From Occallatibacter gabretensis (lineage in GTDB: Bacteria; Acidobacteriota; Terriglobia; Terriglobales; Acidobacteriaceae): a stretch of DNA of 64,000 nt. The notes under the pieces were generated by a model. The model searched no databases, was not told the origin of the DNA, and saw nothing but the letters and a program-made list of their open reading frames with translations. Where the stretch lies: assembly GCF_001449115.1 (NCBI RefSeq), contig NZ_LAIJ01000009.1:1-64000 (forward strand), in the 5' to 3' direction. Below, one piece after another: positions 31,465 through 38,484 of this stretch (within the stretch, counting starts at the first letter, position 1; the number at the start of each line of letters is the position of its first letter). The position numbers and the translations under genes are program-made.

Positions 31465-31490
31465 ATCGGCCTCCTATTGAACATTAGTCT

Positions 31491-31811
31491 TTAAGTACGT
31501 TCGCGACATTTGGTCTTTTTAGGTTTGAAGCCAACAGCGTCGACAAGAAACTTGGCATCATACCAGCCCATATTGATTTTCTTGCCAAGCTTGAGTTCTT
31601 TGTTCCACCTTATGCCTAACTCAATTTCATCGGCACCATTTGCACCAAGAGCCAGAATCACTATCAGCCCATCAATGGGAAGCCGCTCAGACACCTGATA
31701 ATTGTGCAAGTGTCTAGATGGTCCATCCGATGCGATGAAATTCACGGATTCGAGCTTTCTCGAATATTGATCGACTTGTGGTTCGGCTGCTAATTGATAG
31801 TATTTCCTCAT
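31491..31811 (-). CDS. Unrecognised 106-residue protein, first gene of an AT-richer pair
   Basis: Start ATG 31811 (MRKYYQLAAEPQVDQYSRKL), selected because GGAGGG lies 6 bp upstream; an earlier in-frame start at 31835 would overlap the palindrome. It is soluble, with no signal peptide; a central segment LPIDGLIVILALGANG is mildly hydrophobic. The tail is basic (KPKKTKCRERT). It is clearly AT-richer than neighbouring genes. A perfect palindrome directly upstream suggests dedicated control, and the lipoprotein gene follows 26 bp downstream. Function unknown. Confidence 0.68.
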   Translation of the reverse strand: MRKYYQLAAEPQVDQYSRKLESVNFIASDGPSRHLHNYQVSERLPIDGLIVILALGANGADEIELGIRWNKELKLGKKINMGWYDAKFLVDAVGFKPKKTKCRERT

Positions 31812-31830
31812 TCCAAACCCTCCACTTATT

Positions 31831-31851
31831 ACCATAGTAACATACTATGGT
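31831..31851. promoter_or_regulatory. Perfect palindrome, candidate operator
   Basis: ACCATAGTA, spacer ACA, TACTATGGT: two 9-bp arms, 20 bp upstream of the ATG at 31811. The size and position fit a dimeric repressor site overlapping the promoter of the two-gene unit. Confidence 0.6.
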
Positions 31852-31960
31852 TACCTAGGTTTTAAATACAAGAAGATGGGCGGGGGGCCAGCCATAATCT
31901 GGGCGGCGCGATACAGCCACAATTTGGGTGGCGGGTGGCCCAGGTCTTTAGGAAGCTTGT

Positions 31961-32072
31961 TCCACCCACACCGATGGGTGCCCCAGGTCCTTGCAGTTGA
32001 GGACCTGGGATACCACAAACCTCAACCTGCCGGTCTTTTCCTCTCCAACCAATCCGGTAACTCCCCACCCCT
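31961..32072. repeat. 112-bp repeat, left copy (REP element plus 3' end of transposase gene)
   Basis: Matches 32621-32732 along its full length with scattered differences. It contains GATGGGTGCCCCAGGTCC and a hairpin (CCCAGGTCCT/AGGACCTGGG, 31982-32010), and runs into the last 51 bp of the transposase gene. Upstream (31930-31960) there is further similarity to 32735-32765. Confidence 0.85.
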
Positions 32073-32549
32073 TCCCGCAGCCGTCCAGAAGGATTCAATC
32101 TCAACCCTTCCGCTCTCTCCAGTCATATAGTGTCGAAAACTCGACCACAACCAGTCTTCCGGTTTCTCCACCAGTCCGCGTCTGACGGGATTCTGATGGA
32201 TATACTGCAGCTTTTCCGCCCGCTTCTCCTCGCTATGTACATTGAAATCGTAGTACCTCGTCTGCCAGAAGGGCCGTTCCTCACGTTGCACAGAAACGGA
32301 TAGCTTCAGCGCCTGCACACTCCTTGCCAGCAATCCCTTTTGTGGCTCGCTCACCAGCAGATGAACATGCTCCGGCATCACCACATACCCCGCAACAACA
32401 AATCGATACCGCCCCCGAATCGACTCCAGGCTCCGCTCGAAAATCTCCCTCGCCTCCACGGAATCCAGATATGGAAGCCGATGAAAACAACTGAAGGTCA
32501 GGAAATGGAAATTTCCTGTCTCATGAAAGCGGACAAGTTCGTTAGGCAT
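32022..32549 (-). CDS. REP-associated tyrosine transposase (RAYT, Y1 family)
   Basis: 175 residues. It contains the HUH-type metal motif VMPEHVHLLVSEP (about 58-70) and the catalytic-Tyr region KLQYIHQNPVRRGLV (about 112-126), with the family C-terminus WLWSSFRHYM. RAYTs are single-strand nucleases of the Y1/IS200-like family, linked to the spread of REP palindromes; they are usually single-copy and flanked by the repeats. Here the gene lies between the 112-bp direct repeats, and its last 51 bp belong to the left copy, while the right copy carries the same 3' end separated from the gene. The gene looks intact. Confidence 0.93.
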   Translation of the reverse strand: MPNELVRFHETGNFHFLTFSCFHRLPYLDSVEAREIFERSLESIRGRYRFVVAGYVVMPEHVHLLVSEPQKGLLARSVQALKLSVSVQREERPFWQTRYYDFNVHSEEKRAEKLQYIHQNPVRRGLVEKPEDWLWSSFRHYMTGESGRVEIESFWTAAGRGGELPDWLERKRPAG

Positions 32550-32620
32550 TTGCGCAAGAATATACTTCTCTTTCTCAGACCGTCATCCCTTGTTGCACTC
32601 ATGTGTTTTTTGAAGTGCGT

Positions 32621-32732
32621 TCCACCTCTACAAATGGGTGCCCCAGGTCCTTGCAGTTAAGGACCTGGGATACCACAAACCTTAATCTCCCGGCCTTTTC
32701 CTTTCCAACCAATCCGGTAACTCCCCACCCCT
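32621..32732. repeat. 112-bp repeat, right copy
   Basis: Same length as and offset 660 bp from the left copy. It holds the hairpin CCCAGGTCCT/AGGACCTGGG and a detached, slightly diverged copy of the transposase 3' end (about 32682-32732, including CCAACCAATCCGGTAACTCC). This detached piece has no start and is not a gene. Confidence 0.85.
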
Positions 32733-32734
32733 CC

Positions 32735-32822
32735 GCGGCAGGTCGCCCAGGTCTTAGGAGGCTAGTTCCACCTACACCGATGGGTGCCCCAGGTCCCTGG
32801 TTCTGGGACATGGGATAGCACG
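32735..32822. repeat. Third, diverged REP unit
   Basis: GTCGCCCAGGTCTTAGGAGG then TTCCACCTACACCGATGGGT, GCCCCAGGTCCCTGG and a weaker hairpin (GTCCC/GGGAC). It resembles 31930-32013 and ends about 65 bp before mntA. Confidence 0.75.
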
Positions 32823-32888
32823 AACCCTTCCCAGCCGCACATCCCATCCCACCAATTTCGCGCTATCCTGTTTGCAGGAACCGATGCC

Positions 32889-33185
32889 GTGAACCGCGAA
32901 GAGATCATCAACCGTCTGAAAGAGCACGAGAGCCTGCTGCGAGCGCGCGGCGTAGCCCACGCCGCGCTCTTCGGCTCTCGTGCGCGTGGCACCCAGCGAG
33001 CAGACAGCGACACCGACATCCTCATCGAGCTCGACCCCGCGGCCCATCTCACTGTCTTCGACTACGCCGGTCTCAAGTCCGAGATTGCAGCCCTTTTTGA
33101 CGGCCCCATCGATGTGGTCAACGGCGCTGCTCTCAAATCGCGCATCCGGCCTCAGGCAGCAAAAGACGCGGTTTATGCCTTCTGA
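32889..33185 (+). CDS. mntA: MntA-type nucleotidyltransferase antitoxin
   Basis: 98 residues. The start is GTG 32889 (NREEIINRLKEHESLLRARG follows); the ATG at 32884 is out of frame and stops at once. CAGGAA lies 8-10 bp upstream. The minimal nucleotidyltransferase motif FGSRARGTQRADSDTDI (GS...SDxD, the two catalytic Asp) is at about residues 33-49. MntA proteins neutralise HepT by transferring AMP to it. The stop overlaps the start of the hepT gene by 11 bp, fitting translational coupling in a type VII toxin-antitoxin pair. Confidence 0.88.
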   Translation: MNREEIINRLKEHESLLRARGVAHAALFGSRARGTQRADSDTDILIELDPAAHLTVFDYAGLKSEIAALFDGPIDVVNGAALKSRIRPQAAKDAVYAF

Positions 33186-33528
33186 CGTCGCGGACGTGCT
33201 TGCGGATATTGAGCGCCACATCGGCCTCGCGCTCGAATTCAGCGCCGGATACGAATTCGAGACTTTCCGCACCGACGCCCGTACTTTGTATGCTGTCACG
33301 CGCTGCCTGGAAATCATCTCCGAGGCATCCCGCCGTCTTCCGGAAGACCTCAAAGCGCGTCACCCGCATATCCCATGGAAAAACATAGCGGGCGCGGGCA
33401 ATATCTATCGCCACGAGTACGAAGATGTGGACGCAAGGCTGATCTGGGATACAGTTCAACTGGCTTTGCCACCATTGCAAGCGGTGATCGCTGAGGAGAT
33501 CGAGCGCATTCTCAAATCGATCTCGTAA
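33175..33528 (+). CDS. hepT: HepT-like HEPN toxin (DUF86)
   Basis: 117 residues from ATG 33175 (MPSDVADVLADIERHIGLAL). All-helical HEPN protein with RTLYAVTRCLEIISEASRRL and the family motif region IPWKNIAGAGNIYRHEY at about 63-79. HEPN RNases carry R-x4-H-x-Y; here His and the Tyr (AMPylation target) are kept, but the Arg five positions before the His is Gly, with an Arg directly before the His instead. Either this is a subgroup variant or the RNase is weakened. It overlaps mntA by 11 bp. Confidence 0.87.
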   Translation: MPSDVADVLADIERHIGLALEFSAGYEFETFRTDARTLYAVTRCLEIISEASRRLPEDLKARHPHIPWKNIAGAGNIYRHEYEDVDARLIWDTVQLALPPLQAVIAEEIERILKSIS

Positions 33529-33580
33529 AACAGCGCTTGCAGCGAGCCATCGAAATCGATCGGGAGCAGGAGGCCTGAAA

Positions 33581-33907
33581 ATGCCGAAGAAGGAACTGGA
33601 TTACGTGGTCAGCAGCGGAAACGTCTTCGCCGATCTCGGCCTGCCCAATCCCGAGGAGCTGCTCGCCAAAGCAGAACTCGTCAGCAAGATTGCAACGCTG
33701 ATCCGCAAACGCGGCCTGACGCAGGCCAAGGCCGCAAAGCTTCTTGGAATCGACCAGCCAAAGGTTTCGCTCCTTCTCCGCGGCCATCTCACCGGCTTTT
33801 CGATTGAGCGCCTGATGCGTTTCCTCCTGCTCCTCGGTCAGGACATCAAAATCACGGTAGAAGCCGCTCCAAAAAGCCGGTCGCACGCCCGCGTCCTCGT
33901 TGCATAA
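33581..33907 (+). CDS. HTH-domain antitoxin-like protein 1
   Basis: 108 residues, beginning MPKKELDYVVSSGNVFADLG, preceded by GGGAGCAGGAGG. The helix-turn-helix is at about residues 35-90: LIRKRGLTQAKAAKLLGIDQ followed by PKVSLLLRGHLTGFSIERL. It belongs to the XRE-type group usually encoded directly downstream of a RelE/HigB-type toxin (COG5606-like). Here the gene upstream is hepT, 52 bp away, and no RelE-like ORF is present. It may regulate the locus or be an orphan antitoxin. Confidence 0.85.
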   Translation: MPKKELDYVVSSGNVFADLGLPNPEELLAKAELVSKIATLIRKRGLTQAKAAKLLGIDQPKVSLLLRGHLTGFSIERLMRFLLLLGQDIKITVEAAPKSRSHARVLVA

Positions 33908-33918
33908 GGAGGAAGTCC

Positions 33919-34203
33919 ATGGACAGAATGATGCACAACCCAGCCCACCCCGGCGAGATTCTGCGCGAATACATCGGCGCTCTGCCCGTAGGCGAGGCCG
34001 CAAAGCACCTCCGTGTCGCGCGTTCCACTCTCTCTCGTTTGTTAAACGGTCACGCCTCCTTTACAGCTGCAATGGCTCTCCGTCTCTCCGATGCCTTCGG
34101 AACCGAACCCGGCCTCTGGCTCGACCTGCAACAGCAGTACGACCTGTGGCACGCCAGCCGCCGCAAGAGGCCAAAGATAGAGAAGTTCCCGCGCGCCGCT
34201 TGA
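33919..34203 (+). CDS. HigA-family antitoxin, no adjacent HigB
   Basis: 94 residues, start ATG 33919 with AAGGAGGAAG upstream; in-frame ATGs at 33928 and 33931 are also possible. The HigA signature NPAHPGEILREYI is at the N-terminus, followed by the helix-turn-helix (VGEAAKHLRVARSTLSRLLN) and FGTEPGLWLDLQQQYDLWHA. HigA is normally encoded just after the HigB toxin. Here it starts 11 bp after another antitoxin-like gene and no HigB is found on either strand nearby. Confidence 0.9.
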   Translation: MDRMMHNPAHPGEILREYIGALPVGEAAKHLRVARSTLSRLLNGHASFTAAMALRLSDAFGTEPGLWLDLQQQYDLWHASRRKRPKIEKFPRAA

Positions 34204-34253
34204 TTCAAATCGGCCCAGCATCGCTACAAAGAATTGGCCAAGGAGCTACACCG

Positions 34254-34535
34254 ATGAAAGAAGAATCCTTCGACAATGTATGGGATGCCATTGAACCTGA
34301 TCCGGTCAAAAGGGAGAACCTGAAACTGCGCTCGGAGTTGATGTTCAGGCTCACAAATCACATCAAGCACGAGAAATGGACCCAGGCCGAAGCCGCAAAA
34401 CGTCTCGGCGTAACCCAGCCCCGCATCTCGAACCTCATGCGCGGCAAAATCAACGCCTTCGGCCTCGATATGCTGGTGAAAATGGCCACCGCCGCCGGAC
34501 TCCGCATCACCCTGCGCGTGAAAAAAGCTGCTTAA
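34254..34535 (+). CDS. HTH-domain antitoxin-like protein 2
   Basis: 93 residues, ATG 34254 with AAGGAGCTACACC. It is related in plan to the protein at 33581-33907: WTQAEAAKRLGVTQPRISNL then MRGKINAFGLDMLVKMATAA and a short beta tail LRITLRVKKAA. It is the third antitoxin-type regulator in a row and has no RelE-like partner upstream. A hairpin at 34541-34567 (CTACGCCGG/CCGGCGCGTAG) may end the transcript. Confidence 0.85.
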   Translation: MKEESFDNVWDAIEPDPVKRENLKLRSELMFRLTNHIKHEKWTQAEAAKRLGVTQPRISNLMRGKINAFGLDMLVKMATAAGLRITLRVKKAA

Positions 34536-34587
34536 GCGCCCTACGCCGGGATCATCCGGCGCGTAGCCGCTCCCTCCTCACAGAAGT

Positions 34588-34655
34588 GTCATCCTGAGCG
34601 AACGGGACCCCAAACGTTTTCTTCAGTTTGGGGGTGGTGAGTCGAAGGATCTGCT
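34588..34655. repeat. Intergenic repeat with GTCATCCTGAGCG and GTCGAAGGATCTGC ends
   Basis: GTGTCATCCTGAGCGAACGG starts the element and GAGTCGAAGGATCTGC ends it, around an inverted repeat CCCCAAAC (34608-34615)/GTTTGGGG (34626-34633). This kind of element is common between genes in GC-rich soil bacteria; only one copy lies in this window. Confidence 0.6.
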
Positions 34656-34752
34656 TTTGCTTTTTCCAAACCCTAGTCCAGCCTAAAAATCTCTCAAATA
34701 GTTTGCGTAGAATTAACCCCATTTGTGCTTCACTAATAATGAGCAGAAAAAG

Positions 34753-34787
34753 AAGGCCCGATTCCCACGGAATCGGGCCTTTTCTTT
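34753..34787 (+). terminator. Terminator hairpin 5' of the 87-residue gene
   Basis: AAGGCCCGATTCC, loop CAC, GGAATCGGGCCTT, then TTCTTTT. It lies 31 bp before the ATG at 34818, so it may act as an attenuator for that gene or end an upstream transcript. Confidence 0.75.
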
Positions 34788-34817
34788 TCCATCCAGAACA
34801 CCCCCCAGGAGCAAACC

Positions 34818-35081
34818 ATGCGCAACATCACCATCCAGGTCACAGATGACGTCTATCACCACGCCCGCGTCACCGCAGCAAGCCGCAACATGTCGGTCTC
34901 TGCCCTCTTTCGTACACTCATCCTCACCCTTGAAAAGCAGCCCGATCCCAGTCGGCCCGACAATAAAAAATTCATGGAGATGTTCCCTGCCCTCCCCGAC
35001 TCCTATCTCCAGGAAAGAGCCGAGCGCGAGGCCGACAAGTATCACTGCGAACACGATTACGGCATGAGAGAAAATTCCTGA
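34818..35081 (+). CDS. Ribbon-helix-helix-like small protein, orphan antitoxin candidate
   Basis: 87 residues, ATG 34818 preceded by CCAGGAGCAAACC. The N-terminus MRNITIQVTDDVYHHARVTA followed by ASRNMSVSALFRTLIL matches the short beta strand plus two helices of ribbon-helix-helix antitoxins. The C-terminal half (FPALPDSYLQERAEREADKY) could bind a toxin, but none is encoded next to it. The upstream hairpin may limit transcription. A lone RHH regulator is also possible. Confidence 0.75.
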   Translation: MRNITIQVTDDVYHHARVTAASRNMSVSALFRTLILTLEKQPDPSRPDNKKFMEMFPALPDSYLQERAEREADKYHCEHDYGMRENS

Positions 35082-35162
35082 TACCACCCGAATCTGTGGT
35101 TCTGTGGTGTTTCATATCTACCCCCACCCCCCTCCCTACCACCAGAATCTGTGGTTCTGTGG
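35082..35162. repeat. Direct repeat of 26 bp, spaced 55 bp
   Basis: TACCACCCGAATCTGTGGTT and TACCACCAGAATCTGTGGTT, each followed by CTGTGG (35082-35107 and 35137-35162), one mismatch. Each unit holds an inverted repeat (ACCAC/GTGGT). They fill the space before mutS2, around a C-rich tract. Confidence 0.8.
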
Positions 35163-35183
35163 GCCAAACCCTAAAATAGCCAT

Positions 35184-37646
35184 GTGCCCCTGCTGTTATC
35201 CATTCCGTCTCCCGTAGCCCACGCCGACTACACCGCCCTCGAATGGCAGCCTCTCCTCGCCCTGATCGCCGGCTACGCCTCTTCCTCCGTGGGCCGCGAA
35301 GGCATCCTCGCCCTGGTCCCCTCCACAAGCGAAGAATGGATCACCCGCGAGCACGGCCTCGTCGCCGAACTCCGCCTGCTCCTCGAAGAACAAGTCTCAG
35401 TCCCGCTCGGCGGTCTCTTCGACCCCACACAGTTAGCCGCAAAAGCCCAGATCCCAGACGCCGCCCTCGAAGCCCCTGAGTTCCAATCCATCGCCCGCCT
35501 GGCCTACAGCATCGCAGCATGGCAAGGCCTGCTGCGCGAGCCCTCAGCCCGCCTCGCAGGCAGGCTCCCCGGACTGACAGAGCTCTCCTCCGGCCTCACC
35601 ATGAACCTGAAGCCACTGGCCGAATCCATCGAACGCAAGTTCATGCCTGACGGCACCCTGACCGACGACGCCTCGCCGGAACTGAACCGCATCCGTCGCG
35701 AGCAGGAGCACCAGCAGCGCGTAATCGAGCAAAGCCTGCGCGCCGCCCTCCGCAAGCTCTCCGCCGACGGTTCAACGCAAGACGACGTCATCACCATCCG
35801 CGGTGACCGCTTCGTCATTCCCGTCCGCAGCGAACTCAAGCGCCGCGTCTCAGGCGTAGTCCACGGCGCAAGCTCCTCCGGCCAGACCGTCTACGTCGAG
35901 CCACTCGAAACCATCGAGCAGAACAACGAACTCGTCCGCCTCCTCGAAGAGGAGCAAGCCGAAATCCATCGCATCCTCGTCGCCCTCACCCGCCAGGTCG
36001 GCACATACGCTTACCCCCTGACAGAAGGCGCCCGCGTCCTCGCCCGCATAGACACGCTGCAGGCCCGCGCCCGCTTCGCCCGCGACTTTGAGTGCATCGC
36101 GCCCACATTCAACCCCGACCGCCTGCATCTTGAATCCGCACGTCACCCGCTCCTGGAAAAACGCCTCCGCACCAACCAAGGCTCCATCGTCCCGCTCACG
36201 CTCGAGCTAACCGGCAAAGCGCGTCAGCTCATCATCAGCGGCCCCAACACCGGTGGCAAGACAGTAACGCTCAAAACGACAGCCCTGCTTGCCATGATGG
36301 CGCAAGCGGGAATTCCTGTTCCCGCAGCAACCGCCAGCTTCCCCATCCTCACCGCCTTCCTGGCCGACATCGGCGACGCGCAATCCATCGAAGCTGCCCT
36401 CTCAACCTTCTCCGCACACATCACCAACCTCGATCGCCTCGCGCGTCTCGCCAACTCACACTCCCTCGTCCTGCTCGATGAGCTCGGCTCAGCCACCGAC
36501 CCCGAAGAAGGCTCCGCCCTGGCCGTAGCCATCGCGCGCTTCTTCCTCGACGCGCAAACGTGGACACTAATCTCGACCCACCACACCTCACTCAAGGTCT
36601 ACGGCGCAAACACACCCGGCGTCCTGAATGCAGCGGCTGGAGTAGATGAGCGCACTCTAGTGCCGACGTATCAATTGCGTCTTGGCGTACCCGGTGCCTC
36701 GGCGGGCATCGCCACAGCAGAGCGCCTCGGCCTCGACTCCCGCATCGTCGCAGCAGCACGCGAGCGGCTCGGCTCGCAGCAGGTTGATCTGGGCCGCTTC
36801 CTCGACAAGCTGCACAACGAGCTGGCGCAACTCGAAGTCGAGCGCAAGGCAGCTCGCGAGCAGCAATACGCGCTGAACCAGGAGCGAAAGCGCCTGGAGC
36901 GCGAAGCAGACATCGAGATCCGCAAGCAGACACGAGAGCTGGAGCAGAAGCTGGCGTCCCTGCTGAAGGAATTCGAGTTCCAGATGCGCGAGAATGTACG
37001 CGCTATTGAAGACCGCGCAGCGCAACAGAAGCTCTCAAAAGAAGCCGAGCGGCGCATGACTCGGTTGCGGCGCGAGTTTCAGGAGAGCTTTAACCAGACC
37101 GTTGTGGCGCATCGCACCGGCGCGGATGAGGGCGATGCGAATGCGCAGCCGCATCTGTTACGGCATATCGCGCCCGGCGATAAGGTGCTACTCAAGTCCA
37201 TGAACAAGGTTGCCGTGGTGCAGCGCGAAGTGGAGAAAGACGTCTTCGAGGTTGCGCTGGGACCGATCAAGATGCGCGTCAAACGAGATGAGCTGACCGA
37301 ACCAAAAGCTTCTGAAAAGGCTCCCTCGCAGACCCCACTGGAAGCAGTGCGGAAGCAGAAGAATGTCGTTGTCACCGTCACAAACGCGAATACAGATGAC
37401 ATGCGAATGGAGATCAACCTCATTGGTCGCACGGTAGATGAAGCGACTGAGGAGCTGGAGAAGTATCTGGACCGCGCGTTCCTGGCCGGCCTGCCGCGCG
37501 TCCGCATAATTCATGGGCATGGCGCGGGGATTCTGCGGCGTGGCGTGCGCGATTTCCTCAAGGGCCATCCACATGTGGCGACGATTGCGGAAGCGGAGCA
37601 GATTGAGGGCGGCCAGGGAGCTACTATTGTCGAACTGCGCCAGTAA
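35184..37646 (+). CDS. mutS2: MutS2 ATPase/endonuclease
   Basis: 820 residues from GTG 35184; the overlapping ATG at 35182 is out of frame. The MutS core is present without the mismatch-recognition domain: clamp and lever helices, then Walker A GPNTGGKTVTLKT (about 353), DELGSATDPEEGSALAVAIA (about 433) and STHHTSLKVYGA. A long coiled coil follows (about 520-630). The C-terminal Smr endonuclease domain (about 742-820) has INLIGRTVDEATEELE and IIHGHGAGILRRGVRDFL. MutS2 suppresses recombination and can act on collided ribosomes in some bacteria. Part of its 3' end recurs as a damaged copy at 38372-38477. Confidence 0.95.
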   Translation: MPLLLSIPSPVAHADYTALEWQPLLALIAGYASSSVGREGILALVPSTSEEWITREHGLVAELRLLLEEQVSVPLGGLFDPTQLAAKAQIPDAALEAPEFQSIARLAYSIAAWQGLLREPSARLAGRLPGLTELSSGLTMNLKPLAESIERKFMPDGTLTDDASPELNRIRREQEHQQRVIEQSLRAALRKLSADGSTQDDVITIRGDRFVIPVRSELKRRVSGVVHGASSSGQTVYVEPLETIEQNNELVRLLEEEQAEIHRILVALTRQVGTYAYPLTEGARVLARIDTLQARARFARDFECIAPTFNPDRLHLESARHPLLEKRLRTNQGSIVPLTLELTGKARQLIISGPNTGGKTVTLKTTALLAMMAQAGIPVPAATASFPILTAFLADIGDAQSIEAALSTFSAHITNLDRLARLANSHSLVLLDELGSATDPEEGSALAVAIARFFLDAQTWTLISTHHTSLKVYGANTPGVLNAAAGVDERTLVPTYQLRLGVPGASAGIATAERLGLDSRIVAAARERLGSQQVDLGRFLDKLHNELAQLEVERKAAREQQYALNQERKRLEREADIEIRKQTRELEQKLASLLKEFEFQMRENVRAIEDRAAQQKLSKEAERRMTRLRREFQESFNQTVVAHRTGADEGDANAQPHLLRHIAPGDKVLLKSMNKVAVVQREVEKDVFEVALGPIKMRVKRDELTEPKASEKAPSQTPLEAVRKQKNVVVTVTNANTDDMRMEINLIGRTVDEATEELEKYLDRAFLAGLPRVRIIHGHGAGILRRGVRDFLKGHPHVATIAEAEQIEGGQGATIVELRQ

Positions 37647-37760
37647 TTAGGCAAAACTGATGCCTTTACGTTGCGACGCTGAAGCGGTTTTTCGACATTT
37701 TGATGACAGTCTAACCACATGCTGCATGATAATAATCCGTATATTGACCGCGGAGGTCCC

Positions 37761-38312
37761 ATGAGAAAACTAGCGTTGATGTTCGCGCTGTGCGCTGCCT
37801 CAGTTGCACTCCCTGCGCAGCAGAAAAGCATTTACAACTTCAACTTGAAATCCATTGACAACGAGCCCGTCAGCCTTGAGAGCTACAAAGGCAAGGTAGT
37901 ACTACTGGTCAACGTCGCCAGCCAATGCGGCTATACCCCGCAATATAAGGGCCTCGAGGCCGTGTACGAAAAGTACAAGGACAAGGGCCTGGTCATTGTC
38001 GGCATTCCCGCCAACAACTTCGCACAGCAGGAACCCGGCACAAACGAAGAGATCAAGACCTTCTGCTCACGCAAGTACAGCGTCACCTTTCCCATGATGT
38101 CCAAGGTCTCCGTCAAAGGCGACGACCAGATCGCGCTCTACCATTTCCTTACTGATGCCTCCACGGACCCTCAGTTCGCCGGCGACATCAAGTGGAACTT
38201 CACCAAGTTCCTCTTCGACCGTAACGGCAAGCCGGTAGCGCGCTTCGAGCCCGCCACCACGCCTGACTCGCCTCAGGTCACCTCCGCCATTGAAGCCGCT
38301 CTCGCTCGCTAG
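37761..38312 (+). CDS. Secreted glutathione peroxidase-family thiol peroxidase
   Basis: 183 residues from ATG 37761, which has GGAGGTCCC upstream. A signal peptide ends LPAQQ at about 20. Catalytic motifs: NVASQCGYTPQY with Cys in place of selenocysteine (about 55), GIPANNFAQQEPGTNEEI with the Gln, and WNFTKFLFDRNGKPVAR with the Trp. The enzyme reduces peroxides with thioredoxin or similar donors; Cys-type bacterial members are usually thioredoxin dependent. The signal peptide puts it in the periplasm. A terminator follows, then a mutS2 fragment. Confidence 0.93.
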   Translation: MRKLALMFALCAASVALPAQQKSIYNFNLKSIDNEPVSLESYKGKVVLLVNVASQCGYTPQYKGLEAVYEKYKDKGLVIVGIPANNFAQQEPGTNEEIKTFCSRKYSVTFPMMSKVSVKGDDQIALYHFLTDASTDPQFAGDIKWNFTKFLFDRNGKPVARFEPATTPDSPQVTSAIEAALAR

Positions 38313-38339
38313 CTTCTCTACTCCAAAGGAAATCGCAAA

Positions 38340-38371
38340 AAACAGGCTCCGCAGAGATGCGGAGCCTGTTT
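38340..38371 (+). terminator. Terminator after the glutathione peroxidase gene
   Basis: AAACAGGCTCCGCA, loop GAGA, TGCGGAGCCTGTTT: a 14-bp perfect stem 27 bp past the stop. It abuts the mutS2 fragment. Confidence 0.85.
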
Positions 38372-38477
38372 GGCGTGCGGAAGTTTCTCAAGAGCCATGC
38401 GCATGTGGCGACGATTACGAGAAGCCGAGCAGATCGAAGGCGGGCAAGGAGCGACGATTGTCGAGCTGCTGCAGTAG
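38372..38477 (+). pseudogene. Fragment of a second mutS2 3' end (Smr domain), frameshifted
   Basis: Nucleotides align with the last ~105 bp of mutS2 (37541-37646), from GGCGTGCG to the stop codon. Conceptually it reads GVRKFLKSHAHVATI, then a one-base insertion (extra A after ATTACG), then EAEQIEGGQGATIVELLQ and TAG. The intact gene has GVRDFLKGHPHVATI and EAEQIEGGQGATIVELRQ. It lacks a start and the catalytic HGHGAG loop. It directly follows the peroxidase terminator, so it is a relic of a duplication or a gene replaced by rearrangement. Confidence 0.88.
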
Positions 38478-38484
38478 TTGCAAC

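Noticed and set aside
31862..32104. Small reverse ORFs within the REP region (also 32599-32847)
   Set aside because: They read through the REP repeats and resemble each other only because the repeats do.
32980..33174. Extended N-terminus for the HepT gene
   Set aside because: The open frame upstream of ATG 33175 overlaps mntA and encodes Ser/Pro/Thr-rich out-of-frame sequence; the short start gives the family's normal length.
35082..35162. CRISPR-like pair of direct repeats
   Set aside because: Only two units, the 29-bp interval is C-rich, and there are no cas genes in the window.
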